Positions 46,509 through 54,835 of a stretch of 64,000 bases of DNA are shown in pieces (the first letter of the stretch is position 1; each line of letters opens with the position of its first letter). The notes beneath the pieces are model-generated. The model saw only the letters and a program-made list of their open reading frames with translations, was not told where the DNA came from and ran no database searches. Location: contig NZ_OU015584.1 of NCBI RefSeq assembly GCF_907165195.1, positions 3,296,978 through 3,360,977 on the forward strand. The letters run 5' to 3'. This DNA is from Parvicella tangerina (GTDB lineage Bacteria; Bacteroidota; Bacteroidia; Flavobacteriales_D; Parvicellaceae). The translations under genes and the position numbers were made by a program.

Positions 46509-47387
46509 TTACTTATTGTTGTGCTTAACGATTAGATCAACCAAAGAGATTGACGCATCTTCCATTTCGTTTACCAAAGAATCAATTTTTGAAACGATGT
46601 AATTGTAGAAGATCTGAAGAATGATCGCAACGATCAAACCAGAAACTGTAGTAATCAAGGCTAACTTAATACCTACCGCCATATCTTTAGGATCTGCATC
46701 TCCTGTTTCACCGATCAAGTCAAACGTCTGGATCATACCAATTACCGTTCCCATGAACCCAAGCATTGGTGCTAAGGCAATCATCAATCCAATCCAAGGC
46801 AATCCTTTTTCAAGCAATCCCATTTGAACACCACCGTAGGAAATAACCGCTTTTTCTGCCATATCCACACCTTCTGAAGATCTATCCAAACCTTGGTAGA
46901 AGATAGAAGCAACAGGACCTCTTGTATTTCTACAAACTTCCTTTGCAGCTTCAACACCACCTGAATTCAACGCTTCTTCAATTTTAGCCAACAACTTCTT
47001 GTTGTTGGTAGTCGCCATGGTCAAGTAAATGATTCTTTCGATACTTAACGCCAAACCTAAAATCAACGTCAACAATACGAAGGTCATAAATACGGGAGAA
47101 CCATCGATGAAATATCTCTTCAACGTTTGAACAATGTTGAAGTCTTCTTTCTCCTCTGCACCATCTCCTTCTGCAGCTGTAACCTGAGTCTGTGACTCAT
47201 CAACTTCTTCAGGTTCAGGAGCTGGAGCCTCTTCTGCCAACCAAGTACTTAAAGTGTCTCCAGTTGCCGCATCGACAACGATAGCTGTCTTTGAACCATC
47301 TGCGTTATCAACGATAGTTGTATCCTGAGCAAAACTCCCTACAGACAAAAGTCCAGTAACTGCTAATAATGTGAATACCTTTTTCAT
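46509..47387 (-). CDS. exbB: MotA/TolQ/ExbB-family proton channel
   Basis: A 292-residue protein: signal peptide (about 1-20, ending SFAQ), an acidic periplasmic stretch (EEAPAPEPEEVDESQTQ) and the ExbB core with three membrane segments (about 95-120, 195-220, 235-265) including GLLEKGLPWIGLMIALAPML and LALITTVSGLIVAI. It forms the proton channel that drives the ExbD partners downstream. Confidence 0.9.
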   Translation of the reverse strand: MKKVFTLLAVTGLLSVGSFAQDTTIVDNADGSKTAIVVDAATGDTLSTWLAEEAPAPEPEEVDESQTQVTAAEGDGAEEKEDFNIVQTLKRYFIDGSPVFMTFVLLTLILGLALSIERIIYLTMATTNNKKLLAKIEEALNSGGVEAAKEVCRNTRGPVASIFYQGLDRSSEGVDMAEKAVISYGGVQMGLLEKGLPWIGLMIALAPMLGFMGTVIGMIQTFDLIGETGDADPKDMAVGIKLALITTVSGLIVAIILQIFYNYIVSKIDSLVNEMEDASISLVDLIVKHNNK

Positions 47388-47562
47388 AGTGTTTAATTAA
47401 TTTCTTCTTTAATCTCTATAATAATTTTGTGCGAATATAACGTTTCCGTTTCTTTTACAAGGTGCCAAATTAAAAAAAAATATCTTACCATGAACGATTC
47501 AATCGTTTAATGGTCGTTTTCAATGAGGCAAAGTTTATAATCGAATTTTTGCAGACATAAAA

Positions 47563-47592
47563 AAGGGCCTTCATCTTGCGATGAAAGCCCTT
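47563..47592 (-). terminator. intrinsic terminator of the OmpA/TPR gene
   Basis: On the minus strand: AAGGGCTTTCATC, loop GCAA, GATGAAGGCCCTT (one mismatch), then six T. It ends the transcript from 49319. Confidence 0.85.
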
Positions 47593-47612
47593 CTTTTAAT
47601 GATTTTATCTGT

Positions 47613-49319
47613 TTATTGAACTAACGATTTGAATGCGTCTACTTCCTTAAACTTAAGGAATTCAGCATCTTTTGCCGCTTTCGCTTTATAAGCAGCATCT
47701 TTAGAGATCGCAGTAGTCAGGTTACTGATCACCATTTCCTGGTTATCTGTTCTAGCACCGATCACTGCTTTAAGGTAATGTGCATAAGCAGCATCCGCAT
47801 CAGCAGCCTTGTCGATCATACCTAAACCTCCTTCATTATCTCCATTCAACACCATAGCAAGCGCTACGTTAAATGTTTCGTTATCTCCCATTTTCTCAAG
47901 AGCTTCGTCATAGTTACCACTAGTTGACTCCTGAATAGAAACTAACCCAAGGTTATAAGATGTTTCTACAGAACTTCCAGCCTGCATGAACAACTCTTTA
48001 GCTCTATCTCTGTCACCTCCCATGTGGATCACAGCACCCAGGTTATTAGTTACGATTTCATTTTGGTCGATCTCGTAAGCTTTTTCAAATTTCGCTTTCG
48101 CTCCATCAACATCATTTTGCATGTAAAGGATATATCCTACATTGTTAGAAGTTCGCCAGTCATCACCATACATTCTTTCTGACTCTTTGTAGATTCTCAA
48201 CTTTTCGTTAAGGTCATCCACCAACTCAGCAGTATACAACAATTCTTCTACAGTAAGCGTATCAGGATTTGTTTTAGAAAGTTGTTTTAACTCATCATCA
48301 CTCCATCCCACTTTATCGTAAGTACAAACGATTTGAGAACGTCTCAACTGAGGAAGTACTTCTTTCTCCAGGAAAGTGTATGTCTTAGCCATATTTCTGA
48401 TGTCTTCCTCTCTCTTGTTAAGATCTGATGTCATCTCAAGAACTCTTAAGATCAAATCTTTGTCCTCGTGATCTGTTTTCTCAACTTCTGTCTTGAATCC
48501 AGCCCAATCCTCACCCTTAGGTGACTTATTGATTGTAGGAACCGTTTCAATTTTCGACTTGCTATAAAAGTTAGTTAGGTATTCATTTGCTGAAGTAGCA
48601 CGATCACCCGCAAGGTTATCGTTCAAATCGATCTCACCTTCCGGAGAAGCATAAGAAACAATATTATAGCTCTTCACATCTCTACGCTCATTGGTTTGAG
48701 CCATCGTGATGAAACCTTCTAAACCTTTGATGTCATCTTGCTTCAATTCTGAAGACTTAACATTAAATCTTCCTTTATCATAATTGATAACAGCTACTGT
48801 GTCGTGAGTAGTAACTCTTACGAAGTTATCGTCAGCAGCCATTACTTGATCATCTAATTGGATCAAATAAGGAGTAATGATCGTTCCGTTAGCGATCCCT
48901 TCTGTAGTGATAGGATCTTTTTCTTTATCACCTTTTTTAGGCTCGATTCTTACAATCACTTTACCTTCTTCCATACAAGGTTGATAAGGACGAGAGCTTT
49001 CGTACGTTACCGTTTTTCCAGCTTTAGTGATTACCTCACCATTTCCAGCTGCTTTCTCACCCTGAAATTCTCTTGAATCAAAAGGAATCTCTGTTCCATC
49101 TGTACAAACAAATATTGGGGTAAGCTTTACACTCGCTTTCTTGTTAAGACCTTTCTCAACAAATGTAGCCTGCATTTTTAACTTCACTTCATCTCCGTGC
49201 ATTTCTAACGGATCCTCCAAAACCTTATAATCAAGGTCCTTTACAAGCGTACAACTGCTCATGATCATTCCACCAGTAACAGCAGAAGCCATTGCGATTG
49301 TTCTAAATCTTTTGTTCAT
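47613..49319 (-). CDS. lipoprotein with OmpA-like and TPR regions
   Basis: A 568-residue protein with a lipoprotein signal (MASAVTGGMIMSSC, Cys about 23). An early beta-rich part (about 35-185) is followed by an OmpA-like segment (VKSYNIVSYASPEGEIDLND, then NLAGDRATSANEYL, about 220-260) and TPR repeats in the C-terminal half (TSNNVGYILYMQNDVDGAKA, EIVTNNLGAVIHMGGDRDRA). It is probably tethered to the outer membrane and contacts the cell wall. It has its own promoter region and terminator. It looks well expressed from its codon use; no named function. Confidence 0.75.
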   Translation of the reverse strand: MNKRFRTIAMASAVTGGMIMSSCTLVKDLDYKVLEDPLEMHGDEVKLKMQATFVEKGLNKKASVKLTPIFVCTDGTEIPFDSREFQGEKAAGNGEVITKAGKTVTYESSRPYQPCMEEGKVIVRIEPKKGDKEKDPITTEGIANGTIITPYLIQLDDQVMAADDNFVRVTTHDTVAVINYDKGRFNVKSSELKQDDIKGLEGFITMAQTNERRDVKSYNIVSYASPEGEIDLNDNLAGDRATSANEYLTNFYSKSKIETVPTINKSPKGEDWAGFKTEVEKTDHEDKDLILRVLEMTSDLNKREEDIRNMAKTYTFLEKEVLPQLRRSQIVCTYDKVGWSDDELKQLSKTNPDTLTVEELLYTAELVDDLNEKLRIYKESERMYGDDWRTSNNVGYILYMQNDVDGAKAKFEKAYEIDQNEIVTNNLGAVIHMGGDRDRAKELFMQAGSSVETSYNLGLVSIQESTSGNYDEALEKMGDNETFNVALAMVLNGDNEGGLGMIDKAADADAAYAHYLKAVIGARTDNQEMVISNLTTAISKDAAYKAKAAKDAEFLKFKEVDAFKSLVQ

Positions 49320-49467
49320 TACTCGTTAATTTTTACATTATAAAATCCGTGCGAAGATACATATTGTTTTTAATATCCAAAAAAACTACAGAAAATTTCG
49401 AATGCGGAACTCAGGTCTAATGATTATTGCTAATTTTACCGTCCAATAAGAAAATAAAACGAAAATA

Positions 49468-50868
49468 ATGAGCAAATACGATGTTACTATTATCGGTTCA
49501 GGACCAGGAGGTTATGTTGCAGCGATTCGTTGCGCACAGCTAGGGTTGAAAACAGCAATCATTGAAAAATATAGCACACTCGGAGGAACTTGTCTAAATG
49601 TTGGATGCATCCCCTCTAAAGCACTGCTGGACTCCAGCGAACATTTTTTTAATGCTAAACATAACTTCGAAGAACACGGTATTGACACTGGTGATATCAA
49701 AGTAAACATGAAACAGCTGATCGAGCGTAAAAATGGTGTAGTTTCTCAAACATGTGATGGTATTAAATACCTTATGGACAAGAATAAAATTGATGTTCAC
49801 CATGGTATTGGATCTTTTGTGGATAAAAACACCATCAAGGTTACAGGAGAAGGCGAAGAGACAACTATCCAGACAGACAAAGTGATTATCGCAACAGGTT
49901 CAAAACCAAACTACTTCCCAGGAATGGAGCCTGACAAGAAAAGGATTATTACTTCTACTGAGGCACTTAACTTAAAGGAAGTACCCAAACACCTTATTGT
50001 AATCGGAGGGGGAGTTATCGGTTTAGAACTAGGTAGTGTATATGCTCGTTTAGGAGCTGAAGTTACCGTAGTTGAATATGCTAACACCATCATTCCAATG
50101 ATGGATGGGACATGCAGTAAAGAACTTCTTAGAATTCTAAAGAAAGAAGGGTTTAAGTTTAGCTTTAATCATTCTGTAAAGAAAGTTGAAAACACAGGAA
50201 AAGGTGTCGTTGTAACTGCAGACAACAAAAAAGGTGAAGAGGTGAAAATTGAAGGAGATTACTGCCTGGTTGCTGTGGGAAGAAAACCATACACTGAAGG
50301 TCTTGGTTTGGAAAACATTGGAATTGAAGTAGACAAGAGAGGAATGATTCCTACGAACGACCATTGCGAAACTTCCGTACCTGGAGTTTATGCCATTGGA
50401 GATGTGATTAAGGGTGCGATGTTAGCGCACAAAGCGGAAGAAGAAGGTGTTTATGTTGCGGAGTTAATGGCTGGACAGAAACCTCATATCAATTACGACC
50501 TCATACCAGGTGTTGTTTACACTTGGCCTGAAGTGGCTTCGGTTGGAAAAACAGAAGAAGAAGTAAAAGCTTCTGGAGCTGAATACAAAGTAGGTTCTTT
50601 CCCGATCAGGGCTTTAGGAAGAGCTAGGGCGAGTATGGATATTCAAGGGGTAGTAAAAGTGATCGCGGATAAAGCTACAGACGAAGTTTTAGGCGTGCAC
50701 ATGGTAGCACCTCGGGCAGCAGATCTGATCATGGAAGCAGTTGTTGCCATGGAGTATAGAGCTTCTGCAGAAGATATCGCTAGAATATGTCACCCACACC
50801 CTACGTATTCTGAGGCAGTCAAAGAGGCAGCATTAGGTGCTTGGGATGATAACGCTATTCACATTTAA
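49468..50868 (+). CDS. lpdA: dihydrolipoyl dehydrogenase
   Basis: The 466-residue E3 flavoprotein of 2-oxoacid dehydrogenase complexes: it reoxidises dihydrolipoamide and passes electrons to NAD+. It shows the FAD motif GSGPGG (10-15), the redox disulfide Cys42-Cys47 (GGTCLNVGCIPSK), the NAD motif (VIGGGVIGLELG) and the C-terminal HPHPTYSE with the catalytic His-Glu. Length is as expected. It is a single gene, not beside E1 or E2. Confidence 0.96.
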   Translation: MSKYDVTIIGSGPGGYVAAIRCAQLGLKTAIIEKYSTLGGTCLNVGCIPSKALLDSSEHFFNAKHNFEEHGIDTGDIKVNMKQLIERKNGVVSQTCDGIKYLMDKNKIDVHHGIGSFVDKNTIKVTGEGEETTIQTDKVIIATGSKPNYFPGMEPDKKRIITSTEALNLKEVPKHLIVIGGGVIGLELGSVYARLGAEVTVVEYANTIIPMMDGTCSKELLRILKKEGFKFSFNHSVKKVENTGKGVVVTADNKKGEEVKIEGDYCLVAVGRKPYTEGLGLENIGIEVDKRGMIPTNDHCETSVPGVYAIGDVIKGAMLAHKAEEEGVYVAELMAGQKPHINYDLIPGVVYTWPEVASVGKTEEEVKASGAEYKVGSFPIRALGRARASMDIQGVVKVIADKATDEVLGVHMVAPRAADLIMEAVVAMEYRASAEDIARICHPHPTYSEAVKEAALGAWDDNAIHI

Positions 50869-50896
50869 GTAAACTTTAATTTTTTTAGCTCCGAAA

Positions 50897-50926
50897 TTTG
50901 CAAAGTCAAAAAAAGAAGTATCTTTG
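50897..50926 (+). promoter_or_regulatory. tRNA-Leu promoter
   Basis: TTTG (50897-50900), an 18-base spacer, then TATCTTTG (50919-50926): both boxes match the Bacteroidota consensus exactly, and the tRNA starts 33 bases downstream. Confidence 0.85.
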
Positions 50927-50959
50927 CAATCCAATTTTTGGCAAAAGAGCTAAAAATAA

Positions 50960-51044
50960 GCGGATGTGGTGAAATTGGTAGACACGCTAGACTTAGGATC
51001 TAGTGCCGAGAGGTGTGTGGGTTCGACTCCCTCCATCCGCACCA
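50960..51044 (+). tRNA. tRNA-Leu (anticodon UAG)
   Basis: Complete cloverleaf: acceptor GCGGATG pairs with CATCCGC, discriminator A and encoded CCA; anticodon stem CTAGA/TCTAG with loop CTTAGGA, so the anticodon is UAG; T-loop TTCGACT. The variable arm is long, as expected for Leu. Confidence 0.97.
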
Positions 51045-51101
51045 AGTTTGAAGTGCTGTTGACTCAAAATTTTGATCAACGGTGACACACCAAAAAAACT
51101 T

Positions 51102-51136
51102 AATGGTGTCACGCCACCGCGTGATGCCATTTTTTA
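51102..51136 (+). terminator. terminator after tRNA-Leu
   Basis: Stem AATGG..TCACG / CGTGA..CCATT with a small internal loop, loop CCACCG, then a T-run. A second weaker hairpin (GTGACAC / GTGTCAC) lies just upstream. Confidence 0.7.
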
Positions 51137-51177
51137 TTTAAAATGGGTTTACCCCAAAATTAAAAAACCGTTTAGGA

Positions 51178-52533
51178 ATGGATGTTTTAGAAAACAAAAT
51201 TGATGATTTGAATGCTGTCCTTACCGTAAAGATCGCTAAGGAAGATTACATGGAAAATTACGAAGGTTCATTAAAGAAATACCGTAAGCAAATCCAGATG
51301 CCTGGTTTTAGACCTGGGCATGTGCCTACTGCTGTTGTAAAAAAGAAATATGGCCCATCAATTTTGGCTGAAGAAATTGACAAATTGCTCAACGAAGCAA
51401 TTCAAAATCATATTAAGGACAATGAATTGAATATCTTGGGAAATCCACTGCCGAAAACTGATGACAAACAAGATATCGACTGGAAAAACCCAGCAGACAT
51501 GGAGTTTTCTTTCGAAATTGGACTTGCGCCTCAGTTTGAATTGAAGCTTGATGGAAAAACAAAATACCCTTTTAACAAGGTAAAGGTTGACGACTCATTG
51601 GTGGACAAACAAATTGAAGACTTCGCTAGAAGATATGGCAAAATGGTGCCCGTAGATAAAAGTGAAGAGAAAGACATGATCTGGGCTACTTTCACCGAGT
51701 TAGATGAAAACGACAAACCAATGGAAGGTGGTTTTGAGCATAACTCAACTGTAGCTATTGAGTTTTTGGAAGACGATAAAATGAAGAAGAAACTAACTGG
51801 TGTTAAAGCTGGTGACACGCTAATTCTGGATCCAAAAGCCATCTCAAGAGGAGACGCTGACATGGGAGCGATGCTTGGTATTTCAAAGGAGGAGGCTTCT
51901 ACATACGGCAAAAATGTAGAGCTTAAAGTAACTGAAATCAAAAGAATGGAGCCTGCTGAGGTTAACCAGGAGTTAATTGACAAAGTTTACGGAGAAGGAA
52001 ATGTAGAGGGTGTGGATGCGATGCGTGAAAAAATCGCTGGGGAACTAAGCCAAATGTTTGCTCAAGATAGTGACAGACTTTTCAAAAGAGATTTCGCTGA
52101 CATTACATTGGAGAAGTTAAAATTAGACTTACCCCATGACTTCTTGAAAAAATGGATTCTATCGAGCAGCAAGGAAGATATTTCCATGGAAGATGTAGAA
52201 AAAGAGTACGAGCAATATGCTAACTCTTTAAAGTGGCAATTAGTAGAGAATAGAATCATCAAGGATAATGATATTAAGGTGGACTTTGAAGAGGTTCTCA
52301 ACCACACGAAAAATCTATTGGCTAACCAATATGCTCAGTATGGAATGATGGTTCCTGTTGATGAGGAACTAACAGCAAACGCAAGAAAAGTTCTTGAGAA
52401 CAGAGAAGAGGCTCAAAAATTATTTGAGCAACTCTACGACTTGAAAGTAATTGCTTTCCTTAAAGACACTGTTAAAATTCAGGAAAAAGAGCTTTCTTAT
52501 GACGACTTCGTAAAAGAAGCACAAAAGAATTAA
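51178..52533 (+). CDS. tig: trigger factor (ribosome-bound chaperone)
   Basis: A 451-residue protein with the ribosome-docking motif GFRPGHVP (43-50) in the N-terminal domain, a central FKBP-like region of the divergent Bacteroidota type (about 150-235) and a long helical C-terminal domain (about 250-445). It binds nascent chains at the ribosome exit. The length is normal. A terminator follows. Confidence 0.93.
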   Translation: MDVLENKIDDLNAVLTVKIAKEDYMENYEGSLKKYRKQIQMPGFRPGHVPTAVVKKKYGPSILAEEIDKLLNEAIQNHIKDNELNILGNPLPKTDDKQDIDWKNPADMEFSFEIGLAPQFELKLDGKTKYPFNKVKVDDSLVDKQIEDFARRYGKMVPVDKSEEKDMIWATFTELDENDKPMEGGFEHNSTVAIEFLEDDKMKKKLTGVKAGDTLILDPKAISRGDADMGAMLGISKEEASTYGKNVELKVTEIKRMEPAEVNQELIDKVYGEGNVEGVDAMREKIAGELSQMFAQDSDRLFKRDFADITLEKLKLDLPHDFLKKWILSSSKEDISMEDVEKEYEQYANSLKWQLVENRIIKDNDIKVDFEEVLNHTKNLLANQYAQYGMMVPVDEELTANARKVLENREEAQKLFEQLYDLKVIAFLKDTVKIQEKELSYDDFVKEAQKN

Positions 52534-52552
52534 CGAGAGAACACTTCTAATG

Positions 52553-52586
52553 AAAAGGTATCCTTCTAATGTCGGGTACCTTTTTT
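52553..52586 (+). terminator. terminator of tig
   Basis: AAAAGGTATCC pairs with GGGTACCTTTT (one G-U pair) around TTCTAATGTC, followed by T residues. Confidence 0.75.
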
Positions 52587-52602
52587 GTTAAAAACAATTA
52601 CT

Positions 52603-53649
52603 ATGTCTGAAAAATACAACGACCTTAAAGATCTTGGAGAATTCAAATTGATCGATTACTTAACGCAAAATGTGAAAATCCATCACGCAAGTACCATCAA
52701 AGGCATTGGTGATGACGCTGCCGTTTTAGATCATGAGAGCAGAAAGACAATTGTATCTACAGATATGCTCGTAGAAGGGGTGCATTTTGATATGGTCTTT
52801 ACTCCACTTAAGCATTTAGGTTATAAAGCAGTTGTGGTAAATTTGAGTGACATTTATGCCATGAACGCTCACCCAAGACAACTCACGGTATCCTTTGCTA
52901 TATCAAGCAAGTATAGTGTTGAAGCCATTTCAGAAATCTACGAAGGCATGATCCATGCGGCTAATTTTTACGGTGTAGATATCGTGGGAGGAGATACCAC
53001 CTCTTCGCTGAAAGGCTTAGTTATCAGTGTCACTGCAATTGGTGAAGCTAAAGAAGAGGATCTTACCTACAGAAATGGAGCGAAAGAAAATGACTTGCTT
53101 ATCGTCTCTGGAGATCTGGGCGGTGCGTATGCCGGACTTAACCTTCTTCAGCGAGAAAAAGAAGTTTGGAAGGTAAACCCGAACATGCAGCCAGAACTGG
53201 AAGGTTTTGATTACGTATTGGAGCGGCAACTTAAACCAGAAGCTAGAAAGGATGTGGTAAAATACTTGGCTGAACTTGGTGTTAAACCTACCAGTATGAT
53301 CGATGTTTCTGATGGGCTTGCTTCTGAGATCTACCATCTTTGTAAAAATAGTGAAGTTGGTTGTAGCCTTTATGAAGAAAAAATCCCAATCGACCCTATG
53401 ACCCATAAAGTGATTAGAGAGTTTGATTTGGACCCAACAGTAGCTGCCTTGAGCGGTGGTGAGGATTATGAATTACTGTTTACCATTTCACAGTCTGATT
53501 ATGACAAGGTTAAAGGCAACCCCCACTGGACAGTGATTGGTCACATGACGGACAAAAGTCAAGGGGTTAACCTAATCACCACTGGCGGAAGCGTAACTCC
53601 ATTAAAAGCACAAGGCTGGGATAGCTTTGGTAAAGAAAAAGAGGAATAG
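52603..53649 (+). CDS. thiL: thiamine-monophosphate kinase
   Basis: A 348-residue protein from ATG 52603 (MSEKYNDLKDLGEFKLIDYL). It makes thiamine diphosphate from thiamine monophosphate and ATP. Motifs are GIGDDAAVLD, STDMLVEGVHFD, VNLSDIYAMNA, VGGDTTSS and the C-terminal ALSGGEDYELLFT. No other thi genes and no TPP riboswitch are nearby. Confidence 0.94.
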   Translation: MSEKYNDLKDLGEFKLIDYLTQNVKIHHASTIKGIGDDAAVLDHESRKTIVSTDMLVEGVHFDMVFTPLKHLGYKAVVVNLSDIYAMNAHPRQLTVSFAISSKYSVEAISEIYEGMIHAANFYGVDIVGGDTTSSLKGLVISVTAIGEAKEEDLTYRNGAKENDLLIVSGDLGGAYAGLNLLQREKEVWKVNPNMQPELEGFDYVLERQLKPEARKDVVKYLAELGVKPTSMIDVSDGLASEIYHLCKNSEVGCSLYEEKIPIDPMTHKVIREFDLDPTVAALSGGEDYELLFTISQSDYDKVKGNPHWTVIGHMTDKSQGVNLITTGGSVTPLKAQGWDSFGKEKEE

Positions 53650-53650
53650 C

Positions 53651-54103
53651 CTACTCCTCGACTACAGTACCCGTATTCTTAACTTTCTTTACATCAGTAA
53701 TGTAATAGATGGTTTCTGCATCAATATTCTCATCAATGTGTAGTACACCTTTGATCTTTGCCGTTCTACCAAAGTAGATCTCCGGATCTTCCTCCATAAT
53801 TAATCGTACCACCTCATCACCTTGCATAGGTGTTTTAATAATCTCATCTCTGGAAAGTAAGTATGACTTGCTACCGAAGTTATTCAACACGTGGTAGTTA
53901 CCTGAAAGAATGACTTCTTTTCCGTCTAGTGCTGACTGCTCCTCAGTAAACTTTGGGATATGAGAATCAAATTCTGAAGGTTCATCACCTGTTGCTTCAA
54001 ATGACTCCACCCTCAAATCTTCCCAGGTAATTTCCTGAACTTCTGCCTGTCCGAAAAAAAGCATTGGTAAACCAATAAGTAATGTAATGTATAATGCTTT
54101 CAT
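53651..54103 (-). CDS. exported DUF3299-like protein, Cys-free copy
   Basis: A 150-residue exported protein (signal 1-20, ending FFGQA) sharing a layout with its upstream neighbour: EITWEDLRVESFEATG, the line ALDGKEVILSGNYHVLNN and the closing DAETIYYITDVKKVKN. It lacks the CxxCG block of the neighbour. The two may be old duplicates that diverged. Role unknown. Confidence 0.65.
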   Translation of the reverse strand: MKALYITLLIGLPMLFFGQAEVQEITWEDLRVESFEATGDEPSEFDSHIPKFTEEQSALDGKEVILSGNYHVLNNFGSKSYLLSRDEIIKTPMQGDEVVRLIMEEDPEIYFGRTAKIKGVLHIDENIDAETIYYITDVKKVKNTGTVVEE

Positions 54104-54204
54104 GGATTTTCTTTTAGTTGTTTGTATCGTTTACGACAAGGAAGACCGCTAAGTTTCGGTGTTCGTCATAGTTCTTATCCCCTTCATCACTTTTCACCTG
54201 AAGT

Positions 54205-54645
54205 TTACTCAATAACTTCTGCATCCTCCAGAATATAATTCAATTGAAGAATATCGTCAGCATTCAACCTTAGTGTTCCCTGAACAGTAATAATTTTATC
54301 CATTCGGAGACCGTCATACTGCTTTGCCAACTGGATCTCCATCACAGATTCGGGACCAGCTTGTCCGCAGAAGAAACAGCTTGAATAGGGATTTGCAGAC
54401 AACACATAGTAATCAGCCAAAACATCCACAGGAATTACATAACCTCGAATCTGGATTTTCTTACCATCCAAACTCTTCACTTTGCTTCCAAACTTAGGAA
54501 CCATATAAACGGCTTGAAACTCTTCTGACCAGACCTCTTGAAACTCCACATCTTTCAACAACTCCCAGGTGATCACCGTCTGTGACTTTAAAGTGTTTAG
54601 ACTTCCTAGTAACACCAACCCCAATAATAATAGAAACGTTCTCAT
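54205..54645 (-). CDS. exported DUF3299-like protein with CxxC motif
   Basis: A 146-residue exported protein (signal 1-21). It has the pattern SLDGKKIQIRGYVIPVDVLA, then SSCFFCGQAGPESVMEI, then a beta strand-rich end, as in DUF3299-type periplasmic proteins. The Cys pair could bind metal or be redox active. It lies about 100 bases upstream of its paralogue on the same strand. Confidence 0.7.
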   Translation of the reverse strand: MRTFLLLLGLVLLGSLNTLKSQTVITWELLKDVEFQEVWSEEFQAVYMVPKFGSKVKSLDGKKIQIRGYVIPVDVLADYYVLSANPYSSCFFCGQAGPESVMEIQLAKQYDGLRMDKIITVQGTLRLNADDILQLNYILEDAEVIE

Positions 54646-54795
54646 GCTTTTATTTTTTAAGTGAACTTACAAATCGTGTTCCAAAGTTAACCAACTTTAG
54701 CGTTCGATTCATAGAGCAGCAACTTATTCTATTTTTTTTCGTTATAACATGAACTTTCTTACACCTAACGTGAACAGTGTTAAAAGGCATGAACA

Positions 54796-54827
54796 TTGCG
54801 TATTACTGTTAGAATTTAGTAACTTTA
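54796..54827 (+). promoter_or_regulatory. possible promoter of the DUF4175 gene
   Basis: TTG (54796-54798), 21 bases, then TAACTTTA (54820-54827), one base from the -7 consensus; ATG follows at 54836. The leader would be very short. Confidence 0.4.
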
Positions 54828-54835
54828 GAAGCTGA

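Noticed and set aside
52534-52602. TPP riboswitch before thiL
   Set aside because: The gap is short and filled by the tig terminator; no conserved TPP core is seen.
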